From NCBI GenBank assembly GCA_900769325.1, contig CAAGGF010000038.1, forward strand, positions 1-17,562: a DNA stretch of 17,562 nucleotides, in the 5' to 3' direction. The number at the start of each line of letters is the position of its first letter. Positions within the stretch are counted from its first letter, which is position 1. Positions 1 to 6,902 of the stretch are shown in pieces. The position numbers and the translations under genes are program-made. The stretch comes from Spirochaetia bacterium (GTDB lineage: Bacteria; Spirochaetota; Spirochaetia; Treponematales; Treponemataceae). The notes beneath the pieces were generated by a model, which saw only the letters and a list, made by a program, of their open reading frames with translations, searched no databases and was not told the DNA's origin.

Positions 1-21
1 CTTTCATAGGGGAGTATAATA

Positions 22-190
22 ATGTCTGAACAATTTGATATGGAAATTTATAATATTGCTTTAAGAAATGATTCATATACAGAACCCAAAACCGATGTTC
101 GACCAACATCAAATCTTGTATTTGTTGGAGACAGTTCACCTAATTCAAACCTTACATATTTAACAGAAAGCAAAAAACAAGGAAATGTTG
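22..190 (+). pseudogene. 5' fragment of a small gene interrupted by the IS3-family element
   Basis: An ATG preceded by GGGGAG opens a reading frame of 56 complete codons before the left end of the insertion element. Reading continues a few codons into the element and stops at 207, so any present product has a foreign tail. The peptide is acidic and polar (starts MSEQFDMEIYNIAL), with no membrane span or recognised domain. Beyond the element, the fragment at 1602-1663 continues in the same frame if a 3-base duplication is removed, giving a predicted ancestral protein of about 75 residues. I do not recognise the family. It might be an ordinary small cytosolic protein or a peptide precursor; the sequence does not decide. 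Confidence 0.5.
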
Positions 191-239
191 TGTCCTGCCC
201 AAAGTGAACTTGGACTTTTTTAAGAAAGCTTATAAGGTG
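191..239. repeat. Left terminal inverted repeat of the IS3-family element
   Basis: This 49-bp end pairs with 1553-1601 in inverse orientation. By hand alignment 34 of 49 positions match, with solid blocks AACTTGGAC, AAAGCT and ATAAGGTG. It lies just beyond the 3' end of orfB. Confidence 0.85.
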
Positions 240-241
240 GT

Positions 242-1165
242 TTAAGCCTGCTGCTGTTGCAGCCAATAAGCTTTTCTGTTGATATCTGCAGTATGAAGTT
301 TTTCTCTTCGTTCTGCAAGCCTTGATTCTTTTCTGCCTTCAAAATAATCTGCTGGAGTCAGATAAAGAAGCGCGCCGTGAAGACGCCCGTTGTTGTAAAA
401 ATCAATCCACTGTGCCATTTTTTCTTTTGCATCTTCATAACTGAAGTATGGAGTCTTACGGACATGTTCAGTTTTCAGCGTTGAATGAAATCTTTCTAAT
501 TTGCCGTTGCTTTGCGGATGACAGATTCTCGCCGCCGTTTCGTAAAGCTCAAGTAAAGAAATCAAAGATTTGAAGTCCTTTGAAATGAACTGCTTTCCGT
601 TGTCGTGGATGATTCTTGCCCTTGCTTCCGGATACTTTTCCTTTACTTTTGCAACCAGAAGCTCAATGTTTATTCCCTCCATATTTTCGCATAATGCCCA
701 GTCCAGAATTTTCCGGCTGTAGCCGTCCATTATGCTGATAAAATAATAAAACACACCAAGAACCTTGATGTATGAAATATCTGTATGCCACTGCTCATGC
801 GGAGCCTTGGGCTGGTCAAAGCCTTTTTTCTTTGCCTCTCCTTCATTCTTAGCCCATTTGTGGACTAAACCGTACTCTTTCATGATGTTGTATACGCTTG
901 CAGGGCGGACAAAGGCTACATTTTCGTCAACCATCTGCCAGGCAAGGTAGCGGTAGCCGTACAGGAAGTTCTTGTGGTTGAGGACATATTTTACAACAGC
1001 CGTTCTTTCTTCCGGTGTGTACCAGTTCAATTTCGGCGTTTCGTGATTATGCCTTGTCTCAATTCCTTTCCTCGTCCGCCATTCATGCCAGGTACTTTTA
1101 GAAACTCCTGCAAAAGCTACAAGATCTGAAACCTTGATTTCAGTTTTCTCATGGATCTTCTGCAC
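242..1165 (-). CDS. IS3-family transposase OrfB (DDE integrase domain)
   Basis: This is the catalytic half of the transposase, which cuts and joins DNA at the element's ends. The N-terminal part holds an HTH_21-like region (around VKYVLNHKNFLYGYRY). The integrase core carries the three acidic residues in the contexts HTDIS, HDNGKQF and GKLERFHSTLK. The listed start is a GTG, but the frame is open upstream to the A-run at 1233-1240. Reading through from orfA by a -1 shift gives residues NFWWPELGKEK and then joins this frame, so the functional protein is probably an OrfAB fusion of about 428 residues rather than an independent 307-residue product. No internal stop or missing catalytic residue is seen. 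Confidence 0.93.
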   Translation of the reverse strand: MQKIHEKTEIKVSDLVAFAGVSKSTWHEWRTRKGIETRHNHETPKLNWYTPEERTAVVKYVLNHKNFLYGYRYLAWQMVDENVAFVRPASVYNIMKEYGLVHKWAKNEGEAKKKGFDQPKAPHEQWHTDISYIKVLGVFYYFISIMDGYSRKILDWALCENMEGINIELLVAKVKEKYPEARARIIHDNGKQFISKDFKSLISLLELYETAARICHPQSNGKLERFHSTLKTEHVRKTPYFSYEDAKEKMAQWIDFYNNGRLHGALLYLTPADYFEGRKESRLAERREKLHTADINRKAYWLQQQQA

Positions 1166-1212
1166 TTCAGTTTCTATCAGAGTCCGCGTTTTAAGGCTGA
1201 CCTTTTCTTTCC

Positions 1213-1527
1213 CTAGCTCCGGCCACCAAAAGTTTTTTTTATCATCATGTTTTCCTCGGCAATTTCGGCTATCACTTCGTCCTTCTTCTTGAGCTTTGTT
1301 TCAAGCTCTTCGATTTTCCGCTGCTGTGCTTTTTCTGTGATGTCAGGCCTGTGACGGTCAAAAATCATTGCTGCGTTTTCTAGGAATTCCTTCTTCCAGT
1401 TGAGGATCATATTCGGATGGACGTTGTTTTCCTGGGCAACGTCACTGACTGCCTTTCCATCCTGAATAACTGCCATTACCATTTTCAGCTTTTCTTCCGA
1501 GCTGAGCTTCCTTCTTGTTCTTCCCAT
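1213..1527 (-). CDS. IS3-family transposase OrfA (helix-turn-helix)
   Basis: A 104-residue DNA-binding subunit of the HTH_Tnp_1 type. The N-terminal half holds the helix-turn-helix (GKAVSDVAQENNVHPNMILNW). The C-terminal half, from about residue 66, is a charged heptad-repeat helix likely to be the leucine zipper for multimerisation. Translation starts at ATG 1527, preceded by AAAAGGA. The gene ends shortly after an A8 run, where about 98 codons have been read and the -1 frame leads into orfB. Alone, OrfA of this family usually binds the ends and moderates transposition (family knowledge). Confidence 0.92.
   Translation of the reverse strand: MGRTRRKLSSEEKLKMVMAVIQDGKAVSDVAQENNVHPNMILNWKKEFLENAAMIFDRHRPDITEKAQQRKIEELETKLKKKDEVIAEIAEENMMIKKTFGGRS
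1233..1240 (-). promoter_or_regulatory. Probable -1 ribosomal frameshift site joining orfA to orfB
   Basis: The minus strand has eight consecutive A residues. In the orfA frame the codons are ATA AAA AAA ACT, so the slippery heptamer A-AAA-AAA is in phase. Slipping back one base gives AAC TTT TGG TGG and an open frame into orfB. This arrangement is the known expression mode of IS3-family elements; the use of this exact site is inferred. Confidence 0.75.
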
Positions 1528-1552
1528 AAGGTGTTGTCCTTTTGTTATTATA

Positions 1553-1601
1553 CACCTTATTAGCTTTCCTGTTTTTGTCCAAGTTGCGGTTAGGCATTAC
1601 A
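1553..1601. repeat. Right terminal inverted repeat of the IS3-family element
   Basis: Inverse partner of 191-239. It lies upstream of orfA, so the element's own promoter is probably in or next to this end. The outermost bases read ACA on the plus strand, matching the TGT at 191. Confidence 0.85.
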
Positions 1602-1663
1602 AACAGCAACAACCAGCACCTAATGACATGCCGGCTTTAAAGTTATTTGCTGTTTCCAAATAA
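1602..1663 (+). pseudogene. 3' fragment of the small gene interrupted by the IS3-family element
   Basis: After the right end of the element, one plus-strand frame reads QQQPAPNDMPALKLFAVSK and stops at TAA 1661-1663. If the three bases 1602-1604 are treated as a target duplication, this frame continues that of the gene starting at 22. Both the phase and the protein-like composition support this being the lost C-terminus, but the three duplicated bases do not match (TTG against AAC), so the link is not proven. Confidence 0.4.
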
Positions 1664-1755
1664 CAAGTTGTAACAATCATTTTGACCTCTTTTTCATAAA
1701 TTTTTTGTAAATATTAATTTTTCAATTCTGATTTGTAAACCCATTTTGATACGAA

Positions 1756-1808
1756 GTAACCAAGTTACGAAAAAAAATAACTTAGTTACTTTTCCGTAAC
1801 CTAGTTAC
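1756..1808. promoter_or_regulatory. Three phased 13-bp dyads upstream of the LuxR-type gene, probable operators
   Basis: Three near-identical palindromes of the form GTAAC-N3-GTTAC lie at 1756-1768 (centre CAA), 1777-1789 (first base A, centre TTA) and 1796-1808 (centre CTA). They are spaced 21 and 19 bp start to start, which puts them about two helical turns apart on the same face. The third overlaps the predicted -35 region of the next gene. This arrangement suggests cooperative binding of a dimeric regulator, possibly the LuxR-type product itself. Direct sequence observation; binding is inference. Confidence 0.7.
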
Positions 1809-1832
1809 TTTTTTGTTATTTTCTTGTAAAAT
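1805..1832 (+). promoter_or_regulatory. Predicted sigma-70-type promoter for the LuxR-type gene
   Basis: TTACTT (1805-1810) and TAAAAT (1827-1832) are separated by 16 bp. Transcription would begin about 1839-1843, at or just before the ATG at 1843, and no Shine-Dalgarno sequence is visible. Confidence 0.5.
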
Positions 1833-1842
1833 AATAATTGTT

Positions 1843-2601
1843 ATGAAAGTAGGTAAAAAAATTTATGAACGATTAATGATTTTATTTGGTACAATAGTTT
1901 CATGTACTGGATTTATCATAAGCATTACAATTGAAGATTTTTCTGAAGCTTTTCTTCCGTATTTTAATGTCATTGTTCCTATCGTGAATATCACAAGTGC
2001 AGTTATGTGTCTGTTTTTATTTATTTTTCCAAAATTTCGACTCATGCAATCCATAGTAGTTTTTGGTCAGGGAATGGTAATGGTTTTAAATAATCTTTTA
2101 TTCCTTGGTATTTTTTTATATTTTCTTGGAATTATGCTTTTATTTTGTAATGGCTATCTAAGAAAAAAAACAGTTATTAAATTGATATGCTGTCTTGGTG
2201 TTTTATTTTTATCATTCACTCCAATCATTTTTAAGAATTTTCATAAATATTTTATGGCGGTATTTTTTCTGCTATTTGTAGCATTTTCTTACATATATAT
2301 CTATTGGAAAATCAGGCAAAATCTTTTTGATTTATTTCCATTTCTTGCTAATAAAATTACTGACAAGCAGATGCCAGAGCCAGGAAGTAAATTGAATCTC
2401 CTGGATTTTGAATTAACCGAGCGTCAGATAAACATTTTGAAATCTTATATAAATGATTCTAAAAACTACAAAGCCATCGGAGAAAAGTTTTATTTAAGTG
2501 AATCTCTGGTTAAGAAGGAAATGGTTAATATTTGTAAATGCTTTGGAGTTCAATCAATTGGAGTGTTGTTGTTTTTGCTGCAGCAATATGAGATAAATTA
2601 A
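1843..2601 (+). CDS. Membrane-anchored LuxR-type (GerE helix-turn-helix) transcriptional regulator
   Basis: A 252-residue protein with about six hydrophobic segments over roughly residues 7-165 and a C-terminal LuxR/GerE domain over about the last 65 residues (LTERQINILKSYINDSKNYKAIGEKFYLSESLVKKEM). The helix-turn-helix shows the expected order: E/Q-rich helix, the AIGEKFYLSESLVKK recognition region, and a C-terminal helix. It would bind DNA at the inner membrane face, presumably in response to a signal in the membrane or periplasm. I chose ATG 1843 over the upstream TTG at 1813, because the latter lies inside the promoter and has no better ribosome site. Three dyads directly upstream suggest autoregulation. 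There is no receiver domain, so it is not a classical response regulator. The signal and targets are not visible. Confidence 0.8.
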   Translation: MKVGKKIYERLMILFGTIVSCTGFIISITIEDFSEAFLPYFNVIVPIVNITSAVMCLFLFIFPKFRLMQSIVVFGQGMVMVLNNLLFLGIFLYFLGIMLLFCNGYLRKKTVIKLICCLGVLFLSFTPIIFKNFHKYFMAVFFLLFVAFSYIYIYWKIRQNLFDLFPFLANKITDKQMPEPGSKLNLLDFELTERQINILKSYINDSKNYKAIGEKFYLSESLVKKEMVNICKCFGVQSIGVLLFLLQQYEIN

Positions 2602-2939
2602 CTCATCCATAACTTTTGATTATAATTTCGGAAGATTTGAATCCAGATGAGCGAAGAATTGTTTAATAAATTTTATATTTATGCGACAACTTTATTGACA
2701 TATTCCGTAAACTCGCCTGATTCTAATACTGTAAATGACTTGATTTACATTTTTGTCTGGGCTAGAACATGTTTACCTGTCTAGATTAGAACATTGTTAG
2801 CAAGCTAGGTTAGGTCATGATTAATTTAAACTCCCTGTACCATGAGCTTTTCTGCATTTATTATTCAATATTCTTTATGTAATCTTCTTTATTAATCATT
2901 AAACTCTGCAAGTTTTCTATATACGCTTAAAAATCACCC
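2602..2939. other. Intergenic stretch with a weak hairpin
   Basis: No convincing gene is seen. The clearest structure is TGTAAA at 2730-2735 paired with TTTACA at 2744-2749, followed by five T residues. This could be a weak terminator for the LuxR-type gene or an operator. A 45-codon frame from ATG 2647 has only a distant GGAAG and no recognisable features. TAGC-AA-GCTA around 2800 is a short palindrome of unclear meaning. Confidence 0.35.
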
Positions 2940-2967
2940 TTGACTTTTAAAAACCTATCAATAAAAT
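2940..2967 (+). promoter_or_regulatory. Predicted promoter for the 46-residue membrane protein
   Basis: TTGACT (2940-2945) and TAAAAT (2962-2967) are separated by 16 bp. The -10 ends seven bases before ATG 2975, so the transcript should start at or next to the initiation codon. Confidence 0.55.
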
Positions 2968-2974
2968 TAATTAT

Positions 2975-3115
2975 ATGGAAGAAAACACAGAATCAACTCT
3001 TGAAACTCAAAGAAACAACAAAAAAATCCGCAACAAAATGGAAAATCTTCTCATATCTTTTGTAATTGCCTTTACAATCGTTGTCGTCGGAGCGGTAATT
3101 TTTATCATAAAATAA
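2975..3115 (+). CDS. Small single-span membrane protein, apparently leaderless
   Basis: This 46-residue frame begins MEENTESTLETQ, continues with a basic stretch (NNKKIRNKMEN), and ends with a hydrophobic helix of about 20 residues (ISFVIAFTIVVVGAVIFIIK). The acidic head, basic stop-transfer-like segment and terminal helix suggest a single-span inner-membrane protein with its N-terminus in the cytoplasm. No ribosome binding site precedes the ATG, but a good promoter lies so close that the mRNA would be leaderless. It is convergent with the iron transporter ATPase gene, whose stop lies 27 bp away. I do not recognise a family. The composition and promoter make it more likely real than random. 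Confidence 0.55.
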   Translation: MEENTESTLETQRNNKKIRNKMENLLISFVIAFTIVVVGAVIFIIK

Positions 3116-3142
3116 TTCGTTTTAAAACTTTAAATTTTGTTC

Positions 3143-4129
3143 TCAATTCGACTTTATCTCAACCATTTTTAAAATGCACAGCGAAACAGTCTGAAAAATT
3201 TCAAGCCGTTTTTCTATGCTTTCAAAATTAACAGTAAGAATCTGGCTTTCTGTCTGAACTTTGTATTCAACGCGGCTTCCTAAAAATGACGAAGAAATTA
3301 TTTTTCCAGAAATCAATTTTTTATTTTCTGCAGAATCCAAAGTTCTAGAAGCAAGTGAAAACCAGTCAGGGCGCACTAAAAAAGTTTTACCGTCTTGCAA
3401 AATAAAATTTGAAGCGCCTGAAAATTCTGCGGCAAAACGATTTTTCGGTTCAAAATATAGATTTTCCGGCGTGTCATATTGAACAATTTTTCCATGATTC
3501 ATTACAGCAATTTTATCAGAAAGCGAAAATGCTTCTTCCCTGTCATGAGTTACGTACACAGTCGTAATTTTTAACCTCTGCTGAATTTCTTTAAGTTCCT
3601 CGCGAACTTTAAGGCGAAGGTTTGTATCAAGCGAAGAAAGCGGTTCGTCCATTAAAAGAATTTTCGGTTGCAAAACAAGTGCGCGACCGAGTGCAACGCG
3701 TTGCTGCTGACCGCCTGAAAGTTCAGAAGGAAAGCGGTTCATTAAAGATTCGATATCGAGGTTTCTGGCAGTTGTTTTTACAATCTGTTCGTTTTGCGCT
3801 TTCTGTTCTTTTGACGGTCTTGTTAAGTTCAGCCCGTAAAAAAGATTTTGCTCAACCGTGAGATGAGGAAAAAGAGCATAGTCCTGAAAAACCATTCCGA
3901 CTTTGCGTCTGTTCGGAAGAACATTATTTTGGATTTCGCCGTTAATCTTTATAGTGCCGGAATCAGGATTTAAAAAACCGGAAATGAGTCTGAGGATTGT
4001 AGTTTTTCCGCAGCCGCTTGAACCAAGTAAAGTTGTAAAACTTCCCTCGTCAACAGACAGATTAAAATCTTCAATAACGGACGTATTTTTATAAGCGAAT
4101 TTTACGTTCTCTAATTTTAATAATTCCAT
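3143..4129 (-). CDS. ABC transporter ATP-binding protein, ferric-iron type (FbpC-like)
   Basis: A 328-residue nucleotide-binding subunit that powers import through the adjacent permease. The motifs are Walker A GSSGCGKT (36-43), Q-loop Q82 in VFQDYALFPHL, signature LSGGQ (137-141), Walker B ILLMDE (157-162) and the switch histidine H195 in YVTHD. A C-terminal region from about residue 235 resembles the TOBE-type regulatory domain of the FbpC/PotA/UgpC group. ATG 4129 has GGGAATGGG upstream and lies inside the permease 3' end (41-bp overlap), indicating translational coupling as the last gene of a three-gene operon. Iron as substrate is inferred from the binding protein and permease types; other anions or polyamines are less likely but cannot be excluded. 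Confidence 0.93.
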   Translation of the reverse strand: MELLKLENVKFAYKNTSVIEDFNLSVDEGSFTTLLGSSGCGKTTILRLISGFLNPDSGTIKINGEIQNNVLPNRRKVGMVFQDYALFPHLTVEQNLFYGLNLTRPSKEQKAQNEQIVKTTARNLDIESLMNRFPSELSGGQQQRVALGRALVLQPKILLMDEPLSSLDTNLRLKVREELKEIQQRLKITTVYVTHDREEAFSLSDKIAVMNHGKIVQYDTPENLYFEPKNRFAAEFSGASNFILQDGKTFLVRPDWFSLASRTLDSAENKKLISGKIISSSFLGSRVEYKVQTESQILTVNFESIEKRLEIFQTVSLCILKMVEIKSN

Positions 4130-5792
4130 AACCCATTCCCAAAATTAAAAATGTAATCAGAGTAAGAATAAAAGCAAGCGCGCACGATTTTCCCCAGTCG
4201 CCCTGCTCTGCAAGGTTTACGATGTTTATCGAAGTCAGCGGCGTGTTGAACGAAACGAGAAAAATGACAGCGCTCAAAGTTCCGGCACCGCGGATAAAAT
4301 TATAAATAAGACCTGAGAAAATTCCGTTTGAAGCAATCGGTGCAATTACAGAAAAAAGAGTGCGCATCTGATTTGCACCGAGCGAGCGCGAACTGTCATC
4401 AAGCGACATACTGATTTGCGCATAAGACTGCGAGATAATTCTGTAGCTGAACGGCAAAAACGCCACAGTCATCGCAATGACAATCAGAACGGGCGCAGCG
4501 TGAAAATTCAAAATGTTTGAAGCAATGCTGATTGCAAGACCTAAAAGGCTTCCCGGAATACTCGAAGGAATCTGCGAAAAAATATCGATTATGTTTTTAA
4601 AACGCGAGTCTGTCCTGTGAACAATGTACGAAGAAACTGCAGCAAACGATGTACTCAAGACTGCCGCAATCGATGCAAACAAAACAGAATTTATAAGTCC
4701 TTTTGAATAATGGCGTACGGCAAAAAAATGTTCCAAAGTAAAACTCGTGTTCACGCCCCAGAGCTTTTGAAAACTTCCAACGATGATTGCAATAAACTGG
4801 GCCGCCACACAAAGCGAAATAAAAATTACAAACACAGTCATCAAAAAAGACGATGCACGCCCAAAATATTTTTTTGAGTCAAAATCAATTCCGAGCGAAA
4901 AAGAATTTTTACCGCCGATACTTGAAATCTTCGGCATAAATTTTTTGAGCATTTTATTCTGAATTACAAACAAAATTACAGACGGAATTATAAGCACAAT
5001 TCCCAAAACAGCACTCGTTCCCACATTAAGCCAGCCTGTAAGCTGAGTATAAATTTCAACAGCAAGAACACGGAACCGTCCTGCAACAATCAGCGGATTT
5101 CCAAAGTCGCTCAAAACATTTACAGCAACAAACAAAAACGACGAAAGAATCCCCGGAGCGCTCAATGGCAGAGTTATCGTAAAAAATATTTTCAAGTTTC
5201 CGGCTCCCATACTTCTTGCCGCCTGTTCAAGATTCGGATTAATTGCAAGAAGCGACTGCATGCAGATTAAATAAGCCATCGGAAAAAAACACAAACTCTG
5301 CGCAATCAAAAGCCCCCAGAAACCGTAAAGCGAAACATTCAGCCCAAGAAGATGGTGCGTAACAAAACCCTGCCGCCCCAAAAGCAGAATGAACGAAAGC
5401 CCTCCCACAAACGGCGGCGTCATCAAATGAATGAGCGGAACAAATGAAAAAAACTTTTTAAAAGGAATGTTTCCCTTTACAACGGCGTACGCAAAAATAT
5501 AGCCGATTAAAACAGAAACAGACGAAGAAGCAAGACACTCAAAAAAAGTATTTTTAAGTGCCTGATGAAAATTTACAGAAGAAAAAACTTTTGCAAAATC
5601 TGAAACGCGGACAGAAATTAAAACACAAAAAAGAGGAAAAATTATACAGACAGCTAAAAAAATAAAAACAACAAACCACGCTGCAAACAGTGACCTGCTG
5701 TTTTTGTTAAAATCAAATTTTTTCAAATTACCTGACTTCTTTGCTCCATTTTTCAAGAACCTGTTCTTTTTGCGAAGCTGCAAGTTTTGCAT
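4089..5792 (-). CDS. ABC transporter permease, fused two-domain ferric-iron type (FbpB-like)
   Basis: An inner-membrane channel of about 567 residues with two tandem MetI-like permease domains and about 12 spans. Each half carries an EAA-like loop that contacts the ATPase: EQAARSMGAGNLKIFFTITLP in the first and DDSSRSLGANQMRTLFSVIAP in the second. Fusion of the two halves is typical of the FbpB/AfuB group. The frame is open beyond the binding-protein stop. I chose ATG 5792, which overlaps that gene by 65 bp, but a TTG at 5801 or one at 5726 right after the upstream stop is also possible, as no strong ribosome site marks any of them. The basic N-terminus (RKKNRFLKNGAKK) would be cytoplasmic. 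Confidence 0.92.
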   Translation of the reverse strand: MQNLQLRKKNRFLKNGAKKSGNLKKFDFNKNSRSLFAAWFVVFIFLAVCIIFPLFCVLISVRVSDFAKVFSSVNFHQALKNTFFECLASSSVSVLIGYIFAYAVVKGNIPFKKFFSFVPLIHLMTPPFVGGLSFILLLGRQGFVTHHLLGLNVSLYGFWGLLIAQSLCFFPMAYLICMQSLLAINPNLEQAARSMGAGNLKIFFTITLPLSAPGILSSFLFVAVNVLSDFGNPLIVAGRFRVLAVEIYTQLTGWLNVGTSAVLGIVLIIPSVILFVIQNKMLKKFMPKISSIGGKNSFSLGIDFDSKKYFGRASSFLMTVFVIFISLCVAAQFIAIIVGSFQKLWGVNTSFTLEHFFAVRHYSKGLINSVLFASIAAVLSTSFAAVSSYIVHRTDSRFKNIIDIFSQIPSSIPGSLLGLAISIASNILNFHAAPVLIVIAMTVAFLPFSYRIISQSYAQISMSLDDSSRSLGANQMRTLFSVIAPIASNGIFSGLIYNFIRGAGTLSAVIFLVSFNTPLTSINIVNLAEQGDWGKSCALAFILTLITFLILGMGYGIIKIRERKIRL

Positions 5793-6726
5793 CGTAATCA
5801 ATTAAATCGATTTCGCTCAGTGGGATTGAACCTTTTGCAGCCTTTGCTTCTGGATTAACAGGAACTGTAAAATCAATTGAACTCATCAATTCCTGCGCTT
5901 CTGTTGAAAGCATAAAGTCAACGAATTTTTTTGCTGCATCAAGATTTTTTGTATTTTTCATAATCGAAATGCAGTCAACATCGCCCACAGATTTTGGCGG
6001 AGCGGCAAGCTGAATGTCAAAACCTTCCGAAGCATATTTTGCAAGTGCATGAAGATAAGAAACTCCAAGGGCATATTCGCCAGTACCAATCAGTTTTGCA
6101 GGAGCACTTCCTGAATCAGGAAACTGACCTACAAGAGGAGCAAGCGTTAAAAGATAATTCCAGCCGCCATCCCAACCGAGCCGCTGCAACTGATTCTGAA
6201 CAAAAAGATAAGCCGTAGAAGATGCAACAGGATTTGTCAAAACGATTTCACCTTTGAAAAGCGGATTTGCAAGATCGTCCCAAGTTTTAGGATAAGCAAC
6301 ACCAGGAAATTTCTGTTCAAAGCGTTTTGCGTTTATTCCGATTCCCAGTGTCAAAACACAAAAACCAGTCCAAGTTCCATTTTTCGATTTTGCATATTCA
6401 GGAATTTTCTCTGCAAGCGGCGAAACATAATTTTCAAGCGCACCGGCTTCATCTGCAAGAATGTGATAGCTTGTAGCACCGCCCAAAAGAACGTCTGCCT
6501 GAGAATTGTCCTTTTCTGAAATTACGCGGTTTACAAGTTCGCCTGTAGTAGCGCGCAGATACGTAACAGGGATTCCAGTCTTCTGCGTAAAAAGTTCAGT
6601 GAGCGCGCGAGTTTCTTCCTCATGTATAATAGAATAAATGCGAAGTTCAGATTTTTTCTGACAAGACACAAACAAAGCACAAAATGCAAGAACTGCAAAA
6701 ATAAAAATGTGACGGCACTTTTTCAT
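5728..6726 (-). CDS. Lipoprotein substrate-binding protein of an iron-type ABC importer (FbpA/AfuA-like)
   Basis: A periplasmic binding protein of about 332 residues. A short basic start (MKKCRHIF), a hydrophobic stretch and L-F-V-S-C give a lipobox with the lipidated cysteine at residue 22; the residues before Cys are permissive as in spirochaetal lipoproteins. The mature part begins SELRIYSIIHEEETRALTELF and reads like the SBP_bac_6/Fbp family (ATTGELVNRV, ADVLLGGATS, PKTWDDLANPLFKGEIVLTNP). Two ATG codons are possible; the second, 6726, has AAGGA at six bases while the first touches it, so I use 6726. It is first in an operon with overlapping permease and ATPase genes. Confidence 0.9.
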   Translation of the reverse strand: MKKCRHIFIFAVLAFCALFVSCQKKSELRIYSIIHEEETRALTELFTQKTGIPVTYLRATTGELVNRVISEKDNSQADVLLGGATSYHILADEAGALENYVSPLAEKIPEYAKSKNGTWTGFCVLTLGIGINAKRFEQKFPGVAYPKTWDDLANPLFKGEIVLTNPVASSTAYLFVQNQLQRLGWDGGWNYLLTLAPLVGQFPDSGSAPAKLIGTGEYALGVSYLHALAKYASEGFDIQLAAPPKSVGDVDCISIMKNTKNLDAAKKFVDFMLSTEAQELMSSIDFTVPVNPEAKAAKGSIPLSEIDLIDYDAKLAASQKEQVLEKWSKEVR

Positions 6727-6794
6727 AATCATTCCTTGTAAATTTTTTGTAAAATTTATCTGATACTTAAAAATACAAAAAAACGAACTGTTTT

Positions 6795-6823
6795 TATATA
6801 ACCAGATTTAAAAAATTTTTCAA
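6795..6823 (-). promoter_or_regulatory. Predicted promoter of the iron-type ABC operon
   Basis: On the minus strand TTGAAA (6823-6818) and TATATA (6800-6795) are separated by 17 bp. The leader would be about 60 bases and contains the partly symmetrical stretch GTATTTTTAAGTATC near 6757-6771, a possible but unproven metal-regulator site. Confidence 0.5.
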
Positions 6824-6863
6824 TGCCACTTTTCTGCCCACTCCAAACACTTCTATTCTAATA

Positions 6864-6878
6864 GTAAATTTTATTTAC
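6864..6878. promoter_or_regulatory. Perfect 6-3-6 palindrome between the hydrolase gene and the iron operon
   Basis: GTAAAT at 6864-6869 and ATTTAC at 6873-6878 flank TTT. The dyad lies 25 bp beyond the isochorismatase-like stop and about 40 bp upstream of the iron operon -35. It may be an operator or a weak terminator; the sequence alone does not separate these. Confidence 0.35.
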
Positions 6879-6902
6879 CTTGCACCGTATTCATTCTGTC
6901 TT

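Larger units (their letters stand above)
191..1601 (-). mobile_element. IS3-family insertion sequence, IS150-like
   Basis: This 1411-bp element has imperfect terminal inverted repeats starting TGT and ending ACA, enclosing an orfA/orfB pair on the minus strand. The ends contain the block AACTTGGAC after a TGCC core, which fits IS150-group ends (established knowledge). OrfA has a helix-turn-helix and heptad repeat; OrfB has the DDE integrase domain. Flanking trinucleotides are TTG on the left and AAC on the right, so no target duplication is visible. Both ORFs and both ends look intact, so the copy may still be active. Confidence 0.9.

Noticed and set aside
1756..1808. CRISPR-like reading of the three phased repeats
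   Set aside because: Units are 13 bp palindromes with spacers of 7-8 bp, too short for repeats and spacers, and no cas gene is present.
1813..1842. TTG-initiated N-terminal extension of the LuxR-type regulator
   Set aside because: The segment is the predicted promoter spacer and -10 box; ATG 1843 is the more credible start.
2647..2784. 45-codon frame from ATG 2647
   Set aside because: Only a distant GGAAG, no domain or membrane helix, and it overlaps a hairpin; not distinguishable from chance.
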